Shown here piece after piece: positions 24,469-32,526 of a DNA stretch of 33,059 nt. The stretch is from NCBI GenBank assembly GCA_903872155.1, contig CAIQJP010000159.1:1-33059 (forward strand). The letters run 5' to 3'. The notes under the pieces were generated by a model, which ran no database searches, was not told the DNA's origin, and saw only the letters and a program-made list of their open reading frames with translations. Source of the stretch: an uncultured Actinomycetes bacterium. Lineage in GTDB: Bacteria; Actinomycetota; Acidimicrobiia; Acidimicrobiales; Ilumatobacteraceae. The first letter of the stretch is position 1. Each line of letters opens with the position of its first letter. The position numbers and the translations under genes were made by a program.

Positions 24469-25581
24469 ATGGCGCACTATCGTCTAGCCGTGGGCCACAT
24501 TGAGAGCAGCGGGACCGACCGCATCAATCTCGTCATCATTTTCGGAGGCCAGTCGGCTGAACACGATGTGAGTTGTTCGACCGCCGCCCACGTCATGAAA
24601 GCCGTCAATCCCGATCGATATACCGTGACCGCTCTCGGCATCGACCGATCGGGCCAGTGGCACCTTGCCGAATCAGCGATGGCGGCACTTGACCAAGGCC
24701 CCGACGCCATTCCTGCTCGACTTGAGGCCTCTGGACGCTCGGTGTCGTCAGCACTTGCCCTCACTGCGGCTTCGGCAGGCGGATCGACCGTGGTGATGCC
24801 ACTGCTCCACGGACCATTAGGCGAAGACGGCACCGTTCAAGGACTTCTTGAACTACTCGATGTCCCGTATGTCGGAGCTGGAGTGTTGGCCTCTGCAGTT
24901 GGCATGGATAAAGCCATGTCAAAAGATGTACTTGCACGACACGGAATCGCTCAGCCTCGTTATGTGGCTGTGCGTGACAGCGATGTTTCAACTTCGCGAC
25001 TTCAACAAATTGCCACCGAACTTCAGTACCCGATCTTTGTGAAACCAGCGAACATGGGTTCGTCCGTTGGCGTGAGTAAAGCCCATGATTTTGACGAACT
25101 TGTTGCGGCGACCGATATTGCAATGACGTACGACGAGTGGATTGTTTTTGAAGAAGCAATTGTTGGACGCGAAATTGAAGTGGCAGTTCTGGGCAGCCAT
25201 CATCCGCAAGCAAGTGTTGCTGGCGAGATTGTTCCTGGACACGAGTTCTACGACTACGAAGACAAGTACCTCAGTGATGGTGCTCAACTCATGATTCCTG
25301 CGCCGCTCACCGCAGGGCAAAGTGACACCGTCCGTCAACTAGCCATTGAGGTTTTTCAAGCTCTTCGCGGTGAAGGCTTAGCCCGAGTTGATTTCTTCTT
25401 TGAAGAAAATGGCCGTGGATTTTTGTGCAACGAAGTGAACACCATGCCCGGATTTACACCGATCTCGATGTACCCGAAACTATGGATGGCAACGGGCGTC
25501 AGTTACTCTGACCTCATCGATCGCCTTGTTGAACTCGCTCGCGAGCGTCACGCACGACGCCGTCGCAATACCGGTCACTGA
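24469..25581 (+). CDS. ddl: D-alanine--D-alanine ligase
   Basis: An ATP-grasp ligase of 370 residues that makes the D-Ala-D-Ala dipeptide for peptidoglycan. Motifs in order: FGGQSAEHDVS (N-terminal substrate loop, Glu and Ser), HGPLGEDGTVQG, VGAGVLASAVGMDKAMSK, FVKPANMGSSVGVSKA (ATP-grasp Lys and glycine loop), YDYEDKYLSDGAQLMIPAPL (omega loop), and ARVDFFFEENGRGFLCNEVNTMPGFTPISMYPKLW with the Mg-binding Asp, Glu and Asn. DKY in the omega loop is typical of D-Ala-D-Ala enzymes rather than VanA-like D-Ala-D-Lac ligases. The N-terminus runs about 18 residues before the first strand. A GTG at 24490 is an alternative start, 6 bases after a TATCGT box. It faces dapA's operon and converges with tetR after 2 bp. 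Confidence 0.94.
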   Translation: MAHYRLAVGHIESSGTDRINLVIIFGGQSAEHDVSCSTAAHVMKAVNPDRYTVTALGIDRSGQWHLAESAMAALDQGPDAIPARLEASGRSVSSALALTAASAGGSTVVMPLLHGPLGEDGTVQGLLELLDVPYVGAGVLASAVGMDKAMSKDVLARHGIAQPRYVAVRDSDVSTSRLQQIATELQYPIFVKPANMGSSVGVSKAHDFDELVAATDIAMTYDEWIVFEEAIVGREIEVAVLGSHHPQASVAGEIVPGHEFYDYEDKYLSDGAQLMIPAPLTAGQSDTVRQLAIEVFQALRGEGLARVDFFFEENGRGFLCNEVNTMPGFTPISMYPKLWMATGVSYSDLIDRLVELARERHARRRRNTGH

Positions 25582-25583
25582 AT

Positions 25584-26210
25584 TTACGATTTTTCGGGCG
25601 TCAACGCAGCCCGCAAAAAACGAGTCATCTCGTGACGCAGATTTCGTAGCCCCGCGATGTCTTGTTGCCAGCCCACGACGCGCAAGGCCTCCGGCTCAGT
25701 CGCAATACCCGTGACAGTTGCGTACACCATTGCCACGATGATCGCTGGATTACCTCGACGCAGGCGACCGAGTTCCATTTCTGATTGCATCCAGTTCACC
25801 GCACGATCAACAAGCGGAGTTAAGTGCTCGGTCATGTACCCCGTTGCACCGCTTGGCAATCGACTCAACTCACGCAACAAGCCAAGCAACGCTGGACGAC
25901 GAACTGCCGACCGAAATACGGCATGGACGACGGCATCCAAACGATCAAGCGGATCATCGGGGGCGGCCCGCATCGCTGCTTCGACAACCACGGTGAGTTC
26001 GGTAGCCATATTGGCCAAAACCGCCTGCACTAGGTCGTCTTTCGAGGCAAACCAATACAACAAGGTCTGCTTGGCAACCCCCACTTCGGTCGCAATCTGA
26101 TCAAGGCTGACCGCGTCAAAACCCCTGGTCCCGAACAGAATCGTGGCACTTTCCAAAATGCGCTCGCGGGTATCTCCGCGTCGATTTGGACTCACTGGGC
26201 GACTGGCCAT
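25584..26210 (-). CDS. TetR-family transcriptional regulator
   Basis: A 208-residue repressor-like protein. The N-terminal helix-turn-helix (about 17-62) reads RERILESATILFGTRGFDAVSLDQIATEVGVAKQTLLYWFASKDDLVQAVL, a textbook TetR pattern with LYWF-x-SKD-x-L. The rest is an all-helical ligand-binding and dimer domain with no recognised ligand signature. The ATG at 26210 is preceded by AGGA 8 bases upstream. It is divergent from a four-gene operon, and the 89-bp gap holds a perfect 22-bp palindrome, so it most likely represses that operon and possibly itself. A fatty acyl-CoA or alcohol ligand would fit the neighbours but is inference. Confidence 0.93.
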   Translation of the reverse strand: MASRPVSPNRRGDTRERILESATILFGTRGFDAVSLDQIATEVGVAKQTLLYWFASKDDLVQAVLANMATELTVVVEAAMRAAPDDPLDRLDAVVHAVFRSAVRRPALLGLLRELSRLPSGATGYMTEHLTPLVDRAVNWMQSEMELGRLRRGNPAIIVAMVYATVTGIATEPEALRVVGWQQDIAGLRNLRHEMTRFLRAALTPEKS

Positions 26211-26259
26211 TCCCTATTCCTACCAGCCCATTCGGCCAAGAATCCCGATTTTCTGAGAT

Positions 26260-26281
26260 TTCTCTACCAATTGGTAGAGAA
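26260..26281. promoter_or_regulatory. Perfect 22-bp palindrome, probable TetR operator
   Basis: The half-site TTCTCTACCAA and its exact complement meet without a spacer at 26270/26271. It lies between the divergent tetR and acyl-CoA reductase genes and covers the -35 region of the operon promoter. Length, symmetry and position are typical of a TetR-dimer operator. Bound repressor would block RNA polymerase at this promoter. Confidence 0.85.
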
Positions 26282-26287
26282 CCGTGT

Positions 26288-26293
26288 TATAAC
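26288..26293 (+). promoter_or_regulatory. -10 box of the acyl-CoA reductase operon
   Basis: TATAAC, close to the TATAAT consensus, ends 6 bases before the GTG start at 26300. Transcription would begin at or next to the start codon, giving a leaderless mRNA, which fits the lack of a Shine-Dalgarno. The -35 position falls inside the palindrome and matches consensus poorly. Confidence 0.6.
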
Positions 26294-26299
26294 TGATTC

Positions 26300-28684
26300 G
26301 TGATTTCCGAAAATCTCCATGGCAAACGCATCGCAGTCACCGGCGCAACCGGTTTTGTGGGCACCGCCCTCGTCGAACGTCTGCTCTTTAGCGTCCCCGA
26401 TTGCGAAGTCGTTTTACTCGTTCGCAACGGTCGTCGCACTGCAGCAGCCGAACGCGTGCGCCGTGAGATTTTTAAGAACGATGCCTTTGATCGCTTACGT
26501 GCATCGCTTGGCCCCGCCTTTGATGCAACCATGCAACGTCGCGTCAGCGTTGTCGCTGGTGACGTCGGAACTGATGGACTTGGTTTGTCAGATGAAGACG
26601 CCAAAACATTTGCTTCATGCGACACCATCATCCACTCAGCAGCGAGTGTTTCATTTGACTCACCGCTCGACAGTGCCGTCGAAGTCAACTTGCTCGGACC
26701 AATGCGCATTGCTGAATTAGTCAACCGCATCGGACCTCGCGCCAACGGAACCTTTCCACACCTCGTTGCGGTCAGCACGTGTTATGTCGCAGGTAACCGC
26801 CGCGGTACTGCACCCGAACAACTCGTGAGTGCTGGACCATTTGATATCGGTCTGAACTGGAAAACTGAAGTCACTGCGGCACGTCGTTTGCGCGGTGACG
26901 CCGAAGCAGCTAGTCGCATGCCATCGGAACTACAAAAGTTCCGTTCTGAAGCTCGTTCCGAACTAGGCGCTGCTGGTGCACCGGCACTTGCTGAAAAGAC
27001 CGAACAAAATCGTGAACGTTGGGTCAAGGACCAATTAGTTGAAGCAGGTCGTTCACGGGCCGCAAGTGTTGGCTGGCCCGATGCCTATGCATTCACTAAG
27101 GCATTAGGCGAACAAGCACTGCATGAAACAAAGGGTGCTGTTCCCGTCAGCATTGTTCGCCCTTCAATTATTGAATCTGCGTTAGCGGAACCGTCACCTG
27201 GCTGGATTCGTGGCTTCCGCATGGCCGAACCAGTCATCATTTCGTATGCCCGCGGTTTGCTTGATCAATTCCCCGGAGTACCCGAAGGAACCGTTGATGT
27301 TATTCCTGTCGACATTGTTGTGGCGGCGATCATTGCGGTCGCAGCCCTTGGCCCAGAAGACGCTCCACACATCACGCAAGTAGCAAGTGGTTCTACCAAC
27401 CCGCTCAAGTATCGAACACTCGTTGACAATGTTCGCGATTGGTTCACTGAACACCCCATCTACGACTCTGAAGGTCAACCGATTGTTGTCGCCGACTGGA
27501 AGTTCCCGGGTCGTGGAAAAGTTGAAAAGCAACTCACTCGTGCCAAGAGCATCATCACGAAGAGTGAAAAGGTTTTGCAGGCACTCCCCTTGCGAGGCAA
27601 TCAAGCAACATGGTCAGCCAAACTCGAAGACAAACGAGGCGATCTTGAACGAGCTCTTGAATACGTCGAGCTCTACGGTCTGTATACCGAATGTGAAGCG
27701 ATTTATTCGGTTGACAATCTTTTAGCAATCAACGATCGACTTGATGCCCACGATCGATCAGCCTTTTGTCTTGATCCGCGCGTCGTTGATTGGCCCACGT
27801 ACATCTCGACTATTCACCTTCCGTCAATTGTCTTACACAGCCGAGTCAAAACCACACCAGGCAAGAGCACTCTTGACCGCAGTGATCGTCTGCGCAAACA
27901 GATTCTTGATCCGAAACGTCATGTCGCCGCCTTCGACCTCGAAAACACCCTGATCTCCAGCAATGTTGTTGAAAGCTATTCGTGGCTAGCAACCCGCCGC
28001 CTCAATTCGCCAGAGCGCGTGCGTTATGTCTTGCGCACGATGAAGGAAGCACCGAACTTGCTATCAATGGATCGCAAAGATCGATCGGACTTCTTGCGCT
28101 ACTTCTATCGCCGTTACGAGGACGCTCCCGTTGAACAGATTGAAGAAGACTCACGCGAGTTGCTCGCTCAACTCATTATGACCAAGAGTTTCCCCGCTGG
28201 CCTTCGTCGTGTTCGTGAGCACCGCGCCCTTGGTCACCGCACGATCTTGATTACAGGCGCCATGAGTTTCGCCGTCGAAGGTCTGCGGCCACTTTTTGAT
28301 GAGATCGTTGCTGCCGAAATGACGATTCGCCCTGATGGAACCTACTCAGGTGAGCTCGCCAAGGTTCCGCCTACAGGCGAAACTCGCGCTCAAGTGTTGG
28401 CCGAATATTGCGCCGCAGAAGGACTTCGTCTTGAAGAGTCAATTGCGTACGCCGACTCAAGTAGCGACCTTCCGATGCTTGAAGCAGTCGGATTCCCGGT
28501 TGCCGTGAACCCAGAAACACGACTTGCTGCTATTGCTCGCAAACGCGGTTGGCTCGTTGAAAATTGGGAGAAGTCACCAGGCGGACCACGCCCACGTCTT
28601 CCGCTCGGACCCATGATGTCTGAGCGTGAACAGAAACGTTTCTCGGTTCGTAATGGACGTAACTCATATAGGTCACTCTCATGA
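26300..28684 (+). CDS. Fatty acyl-CoA reductase fused to a HAD-IB phosphatase-like domain
   Basis: A 794-residue fusion. Residues 1-380 are an extended-SDR fatty acyl-CoA reductase domain (NAD_binding_4/Male-sterility type): TGATGFVG at 14-21, HSAASVSFD, and the catalytic Y263-x3-K267 (YAFTK). Residues about 450-515 resemble the FAR C-terminal domain (IYSVDNLLAINDRLD...PRVVDWPTYISTIHLP). From about 540 a HAD-IB domain of SerB/CicA type follows: D546-L-E548-N-T, TILITGAM (motif II), and ADSSSDLPML with D719 and D723. Motif I reads DxE where DxD is usual, so its phosphatase activity is uncertain. It would reduce an acyl-CoA or acyl-carrier thioester to aldehyde or alcohol; the HAD substrate is unknown. 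The GTG at 26300 starts an apparently leaderless transcript; the last 4 bases overlap the next gene (ATGA). Confidence 0.88.
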   Translation: MISENLHGKRIAVTGATGFVGTALVERLLFSVPDCEVVLLVRNGRRTAAAERVRREIFKNDAFDRLRASLGPAFDATMQRRVSVVAGDVGTDGLGLSDEDAKTFASCDTIIHSAASVSFDSPLDSAVEVNLLGPMRIAELVNRIGPRANGTFPHLVAVSTCYVAGNRRGTAPEQLVSAGPFDIGLNWKTEVTAARRLRGDAEAASRMPSELQKFRSEARSELGAAGAPALAEKTEQNRERWVKDQLVEAGRSRAASVGWPDAYAFTKALGEQALHETKGAVPVSIVRPSIIESALAEPSPGWIRGFRMAEPVIISYARGLLDQFPGVPEGTVDVIPVDIVVAAIIAVAALGPEDAPHITQVASGSTNPLKYRTLVDNVRDWFTEHPIYDSEGQPIVVADWKFPGRGKVEKQLTRAKSIITKSEKVLQALPLRGNQATWSAKLEDKRGDLERALEYVELYGLYTECEAIYSVDNLLAINDRLDAHDRSAFCLDPRVVDWPTYISTIHLPSIVLHSRVKTTPGKSTLDRSDRLRKQILDPKRHVAAFDLENTLISSNVVESYSWLATRRLNSPERVRYVLRTMKEAPNLLSMDRKDRSDFLRYFYRRYEDAPVEQIEEDSRELLAQLIMTKSFPAGLRRVREHRALGHRTILITGAMSFAVEGLRPLFDEIVAAEMTIRPDGTYSGELAKVPPTGETRAQVLAEYCAAEGLRLEESIAYADSSSDLPMLEAVGFPVAVNPETRLAAIARKRGWLVENWEKSPGGPRPRLPLGPMMSEREQKRFSVRNGRNSYRSLS

Positions 28685-29904
28685 AAGCACTCAAGATCTC
28701 CCGCAAGACCGCCAAGTTTGCCGTCGCTCGTTTGATGAGTCCGGTGAGCACAATTGGTGCCGCAAAGTTTGGACCATTGTCATTGGTTAACGAATCTGCG
28801 CCGACGATGCCAAACGCCGAAGGATGGCACCGCATTCAGCCGCGACTCACCGGTATTTGTGGAAGTGACCTCTCATTAGTTGAAGGTCATGCGTCGACAT
28901 ATTTCGATGACTGGGTGTCTTTCCCATTCGTTCCGGGTCACGAAGTTGTGGCCGATTGCGATGATGGTCGTCGCGTTGTTCTTGAACCAGTTCTTGGTCA
29001 TGCGTGTCGCGGTTTGCCGCTACCTTTCGAAGGTGCAGCACCCGGAGATGGTGACGACTACGCGCACCTTGTTGGTGGACATCTTGAGCCCGGTATTCAA
29101 ACTGGATTTTGCACGTCCACGGGCGGCGGTTGGGCGACCGAACTCATCGCCCACGACAGCCAACTTCATGAAGTGCCCGACAGCATGTCCGATGAGCAAG
29201 CGGTGCTCGTTGAACCTGCTGCCGGTGGAATTCACGCGGCACTCGCAACGTGGCCCGCAGTGCAAGCAGCGATTCAACGTGGCGAAACTCCAATTGTTGC
29301 CGTGCTTGGCGCCGGGTCTATGGGACTATGCGCTATCGCTGGCCTACGTCGTTACGTTCCGCAAGTACGCATCATTGTTGGTGCTCGCTACCCCCATCAA
29401 CAAGCATTCGCTCGCTCACTCGGAGCCGATGTCGTTGTGCCCGCCGCCGAATTGGCACGGGCAGTACGACGCGAATCGGGTGGACATATTGTTGGCGACT
29501 ATTTGTCGGGCGGATGTCATGCAACCATTGACGCAGTTGGCTCATCAGACAGCATCATGGATTGCCTGAAGTTCACTCGTCCTCGTGGTCGCGTTGTTTT
29601 GCTTGGTATGCCTGCAGTTGTTTCACTTGATCTCACCGGATTGTGGCACCGCGAGACCGCCCTGATTGGCGCATACACCTACGGAACCGAATCAATGCCT
29701 GATGGCACCAAGCGCCACACTTTCGATCTCGCGATTGAAACTGCTGCCGATTGCCAACTCAACCGTCTTGTCTCTGCGACATATCGCTTAGACGATTATC
29801 AAAATGCCCTTGCCCATGCCGCCGGAGCCGGTCGTCGTGGTGCAGTCAAGATCGTGTTCGACTTACGCGCGTCTGACGCTCGTAACAAGAAGGAGACAAA
29901 CTAA
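28681..29904 (+). CDS. Zinc-type medium-chain dehydrogenase (alcohol dehydrogenase-like)
   Basis: A 407-residue MDR protein. Catalytic zinc ligands are C60 (TGICGSDL), H87-E88 (VPGHEVV) and probably E178 (LVEPAAGG). The Rossmann motif VLGAGSMGLCAIAG is at about 208-221. The usual four-cysteine structural zinc lobe after the GHE motif is missing: that region (about 103-150) has isolated Cys residues and a Gly/Pro/Asp-rich loop instead. The family oxidises or reduces secondary or primary alcohols with NAD(P). The first ~45 residues are longer than usual and basic. It overlaps the reductase gene by 4 bases and the LarA-like gene by 1, so all are translated together. It may handle the alcohol or aldehyde made by its neighbour, or a polyol head group; the sequence does not decide. 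Confidence 0.87.
   Translation: MKALKISRKTAKFAVARLMSPVSTIGAAKFGPLSLVNESAPTMPNAEGWHRIQPRLTGICGSDLSLVEGHASTYFDDWVSFPFVPGHEVVADCDDGRRVVLEPVLGHACRGLPLPFEGAAPGDGDDYAHLVGGHLEPGIQTGFCTSTGGGWATELIAHDSQLHEVPDSMSDEQAVLVEPAAGGIHAALATWPAVQAAIQRGETPIVAVLGAGSMGLCAIAGLRRYVPQVRIIVGARYPHQQAFARSLGADVVVPAAELARAVRRESGGHIVGDYLSGGCHATIDAVGSSDSIMDCLKFTRPRGRVVLLGMPAVVSLDLTGLWHRETALIGAYTYGTESMPDGTKRHTFDLAIETAADCQLNRLVSATYRLDDYQNALAHAAGAGRRGAVKIVFDLRASDARNKKETN
29891..29895 (+). promoter_or_regulatory. Ribosome binding site of the LarA-like gene
   Basis: AGGAG lies 8 bases before the ATG at 29904, inside the end of the dehydrogenase gene. It is stronger than the sites of its operon neighbours and fixes the start at the TAATG overlap. 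Confidence 0.7.
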
Positions 29905-31490
29905 TGCCCCGTCCCGGATTTGTCCTTGAAGTCGATAAGTCGACTCCCCCCATTCTTTTTTGGCGTGGCGAAAACTTCTCATTAGAGAAGCTGCCTGCTG
30001 GTCGTAGTCGCGTGATCTACGCGCCAGAACCGTTGCCCGCGATCGAAGACGTTGATGGTGCGATTCGCCATGCATTACTGAACCCCATCGAGCAAGATCC
30101 GTTGCCCGAGCAATTGTTCCCAGGCATGAAGCTCACCATTGCGTTTGACGACGTCAGTTTGCCTCTTCCGAAGATGCAACGCCCCGACATTCGTCAAAGG
30201 GTCATTGAGGCCGTTCTTGACATGGCTGCCGAAGCCGGCGTCGATGATGTGCACATCATTTCGGCGCTTGCACTACATCGCCGCATGACCGAAGCCGAGT
30301 TGCGCCACGCCGTCGGCGACCGCGTATATGACGCCTTTGCACCTCGCGGAACCCTCTATCAACATGACGCCGAAGATCCCGAGAACTTGTCGTACCTTGG
30401 TACGACTCCTCACGGCGAAGATGTCGAGATCAATAAGCGAGCCGCCGAAAGCGACTTGCTTGTATACGTCAACATCAACCTCGTTGCCATGGACGGTGGC
30501 TGGAAGAGCACGGCTACTGGCTTGTCGTCGTACAAGTCGTTACGTCACCACCACAATCCCGAGACCATGATTCATTCCCGCAGTTTCATGGATCAACATC
30601 GCAGTGAATTGCACAAGAGCAACTGGCGCATGGGCAAGGTTCTTCTTGACAGTGGCGTCAAGGTTTTCCAGATTGAGACAACACTCAATACCGACACGTT
30701 CCCATCACCGTTTGGTTTCTTGGCCAAGCGCGAATGGGAATGGAAGCCATCAGATCGCATGACTTTCTTGGCCTCAACGAAAGCATTGAATCGCACGCCA
30801 ACACGCTTGGCTCGCAAGATCTTTCATTCAATTGAAGCCCCGCACCAGATGACGAGCGTGCAGGCCGGCGATGTTGAAGCAGTTCACCGCATCACCACCG
30901 AGCACGTGTACAAACAACAACTCGTTGAAGTGAAGGGTCAGACCGACATTTTGACGTTGGGTATCCCGTACATCAGCCCGTACAACGTGCACTCAATCTT
31001 GAACCCCATCTTGGTGATGTGCATGGGCCTTGGTTACTACTTCAACATGTACAAGGGAATGCCATTGGTGCGTGAAGGTGGTGTCATCATCATGACGCAC
31101 CCCACCCAACCCGATTTCCACCCAGTTCATCATCCGTCGTACATCGACTTCTTCGAACAAGTTCTTGCTGATACCACTGATCCCAAAGTGATGTCGCAGA
31201 AGTGGGAAAAACAGTACGCCGAAGACGAGTGGTACAAGCACCTCTACCGCACCACCTACGCCTATCACGGGGTGCACCCCTTCTACATGTGGTACTGGGG
31301 CAGCCACGCGTTGCAGCATTGCAGTCGCATCATCATTGTCGGGGGCGATCCAAAGACTGTGCGTCGCCTCGGATTTGTTCCGGCTTCAACGATGGACGAC
31401 GCCTTAGAAATCGCCAGCGATGTCGTTGGTCGTGCACCCACCATTACTCACCTTCATGCGCCGCCTTTGATGGTGGCCGACGTTTCGTGA
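29904..31490 (+). CDS. LarA-like protein (lactate racemase / DUF2088 superfamily)
   Basis: A 528-residue member of the nickel-pincer-nucleotide lactate racemase superfamily. FDDVSLPLP at 81-89 matches the DD-x-(T/S)-x-P motif. LALHRRMTEAEL puts H125 at the position of the first catalytic His. H154 and YLGTTPHGEDVEINKRAAESDLLVYVN follow as in the family. MDGGWKSTATGLSSY contains K201 in the GG-x-K position that carries the pincer cofactor, and H215-H217 lie at the metal-ligand His spacing. The second catalytic His expected about ten residues before K201 is absent (the segment reads NINLVAMD). The C-terminal ~200 residues have several aromatic- and His-rich stretches (YMWYWGSHALQHC) and are longer than plain LarA. 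The superfamily acts on 2-hydroxyacids; the substrate here is unknown. No LarB, LarC or LarE homologue is in the window. Confidence 0.8.
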   Translation: MPRPGFVLEVDKSTPPILFWRGENFSLEKLPAGRSRVIYAPEPLPAIEDVDGAIRHALLNPIEQDPLPEQLFPGMKLTIAFDDVSLPLPKMQRPDIRQRVIEAVLDMAAEAGVDDVHIISALALHRRMTEAELRHAVGDRVYDAFAPRGTLYQHDAEDPENLSYLGTTPHGEDVEINKRAAESDLLVYVNINLVAMDGGWKSTATGLSSYKSLRHHHNPETMIHSRSFMDQHRSELHKSNWRMGKVLLDSGVKVFQIETTLNTDTFPSPFGFLAKREWEWKPSDRMTFLASTKALNRTPTRLARKIFHSIEAPHQMTSVQAGDVEAVHRITTEHVYKQQLVEVKGQTDILTLGIPYISPYNVHSILNPILVMCMGLGYYFNMYKGMPLVREGGVIIMTHPTQPDFHPVHHPSYIDFFEQVLADTTDPKVMSQKWEKQYAEDEWYKHLYRTTYAYHGVHPFYMWYWGSHALQHCSRIIIVGGDPKTVRRLGFVPASTMDDALEIASDVVGRAPTITHLHAPPLMVADVS

Positions 31491-31503
31491 TTCGGAATTT
31501 GTA

Positions 31504-32526
31504 ATGGCTCGCGACGACGCACCCTGGAAACCAAGCAACCTTGCTAAAGCTGCGCGCATTGGCGAGTTAGTTGAACGCGTTACCCACCCCATCGCAAAAC
31601 GCACGTACCGCAAGGGCTTTCCGTACTTACCTCCGACAATTCCGCTCGGCGTTGAAGTGCCCGAAGACGAGCCCACACTCGGCGCCGACTACGACACTGA
31701 TTGGGCACGTCGTTCGCCTGCCAAATTCGTACGCAAAGGTCTCGTGAATGGACCCATTCGGCTGACTATTCAAGGATTAGCAAGCCCGAAGGTTTACGGC
31801 GTTGATCGCTTGCATGACCTCGCACAGCTCAAAGATCCGCCGCCGTTGATCTTTACACCGAATCATCATTCACATCTTGATACTGCAGTCATGGCGGTCG
31901 CTGTCCCCGAACCGTGGCGTTCAAAACTGGTTGTTGCGGCAGCTGCTGACTATTTCTTTGACAAGCGCTGGAAAGCAACAATGGCGGCATTGGCACTCAA
32001 TGCAATTCCGATTGATCGCGAAGTCACTGGGCGTAAATCTTCAGACATGATCAAAGAACTCATTGAAGATGGCTGGAGTTTGATGATCTATCCCGAAGGC
32101 GGTCGCTCGCCCGATGGTTGGGGTCAAGATTTCAAGGGCGGTGCTGCGTATTTATCAGGCCGCACCGGAGCCGCCGTCGTACCTGTTTTCATTGACGGCA
32201 CTGGCGCACTTTTTGGCAAAGGTATGAAGCGTCCAAAATTCGGAACAACCAAAGTTGTTTTCGGTGCTCCGTTGAGAGCTCTTGACGACGAAAACACGCG
32301 TCGCTTCTCGGCCCGCATCGAAGCCGCCGTGACCGAACTCGGCGATGAATCATTGACCGACTTTTGGACTGCCCGTCAACGTTCGGCCCGCAATGAAAGC
32401 ACCAAGTTAACTGGACCCGAATACACCGGCTGGCGACGTCAGTGGGCGTTGTCGGAACGGCGTGAAATGGGAACCGCTGGACTGCGTCGCCGTCAAAAGC
32501 GCCGCTGGCCCGACATCGGAAACTAG
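31504..32526 (+). CDS. PlsC-type lysophospholipid acyltransferase
   Basis: A 340-residue LPLAT-family acyltransferase. Motif I is H121-H-S-H-L-D126 (TPNHHSHLDTA, H-x4-D); motif III is YPEGGRSPDG (E198, R201; usually EGTRS), and IPIDRE precedes it. VVPVFIDGTGALFGKG corresponds to the last motif. A hydrophobic AALALNAIPI segment lies between. It transfers an acyl chain from acyl-CoA or acyl-ACP to a lysolipid or other hydroxyl acceptor at the membrane. The first ~95 residues are a charged extension before the core. The gene starts 13 bp after the LarA-like gene and ends the operon, abutting the convergent LysM gene. Its presence is the main argument that the operon makes or remodels a lipid. 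Confidence 0.9.
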   Translation: MARDDAPWKPSNLAKAARIGELVERVTHPIAKRTYRKGFPYLPPTIPLGVEVPEDEPTLGADYDTDWARRSPAKFVRKGLVNGPIRLTIQGLASPKVYGVDRLHDLAQLKDPPPLIFTPNHHSHLDTAVMAVAVPEPWRSKLVVAAAADYFFDKRWKATMAALALNAIPIDREVTGRKSSDMIKELIEDGWSLMIYPEGGRSPDGWGQDFKGGAAYLSGRTGAAVVPVFIDGTGALFGKGMKRPKFGTTKVVFGAPLRALDDENTRRFSARIEAAVTELGDESLTDFWTARQRSARNESTKLTGPEYTGWRRQWALSERREMGTAGLRRRQKRRWPDIGN

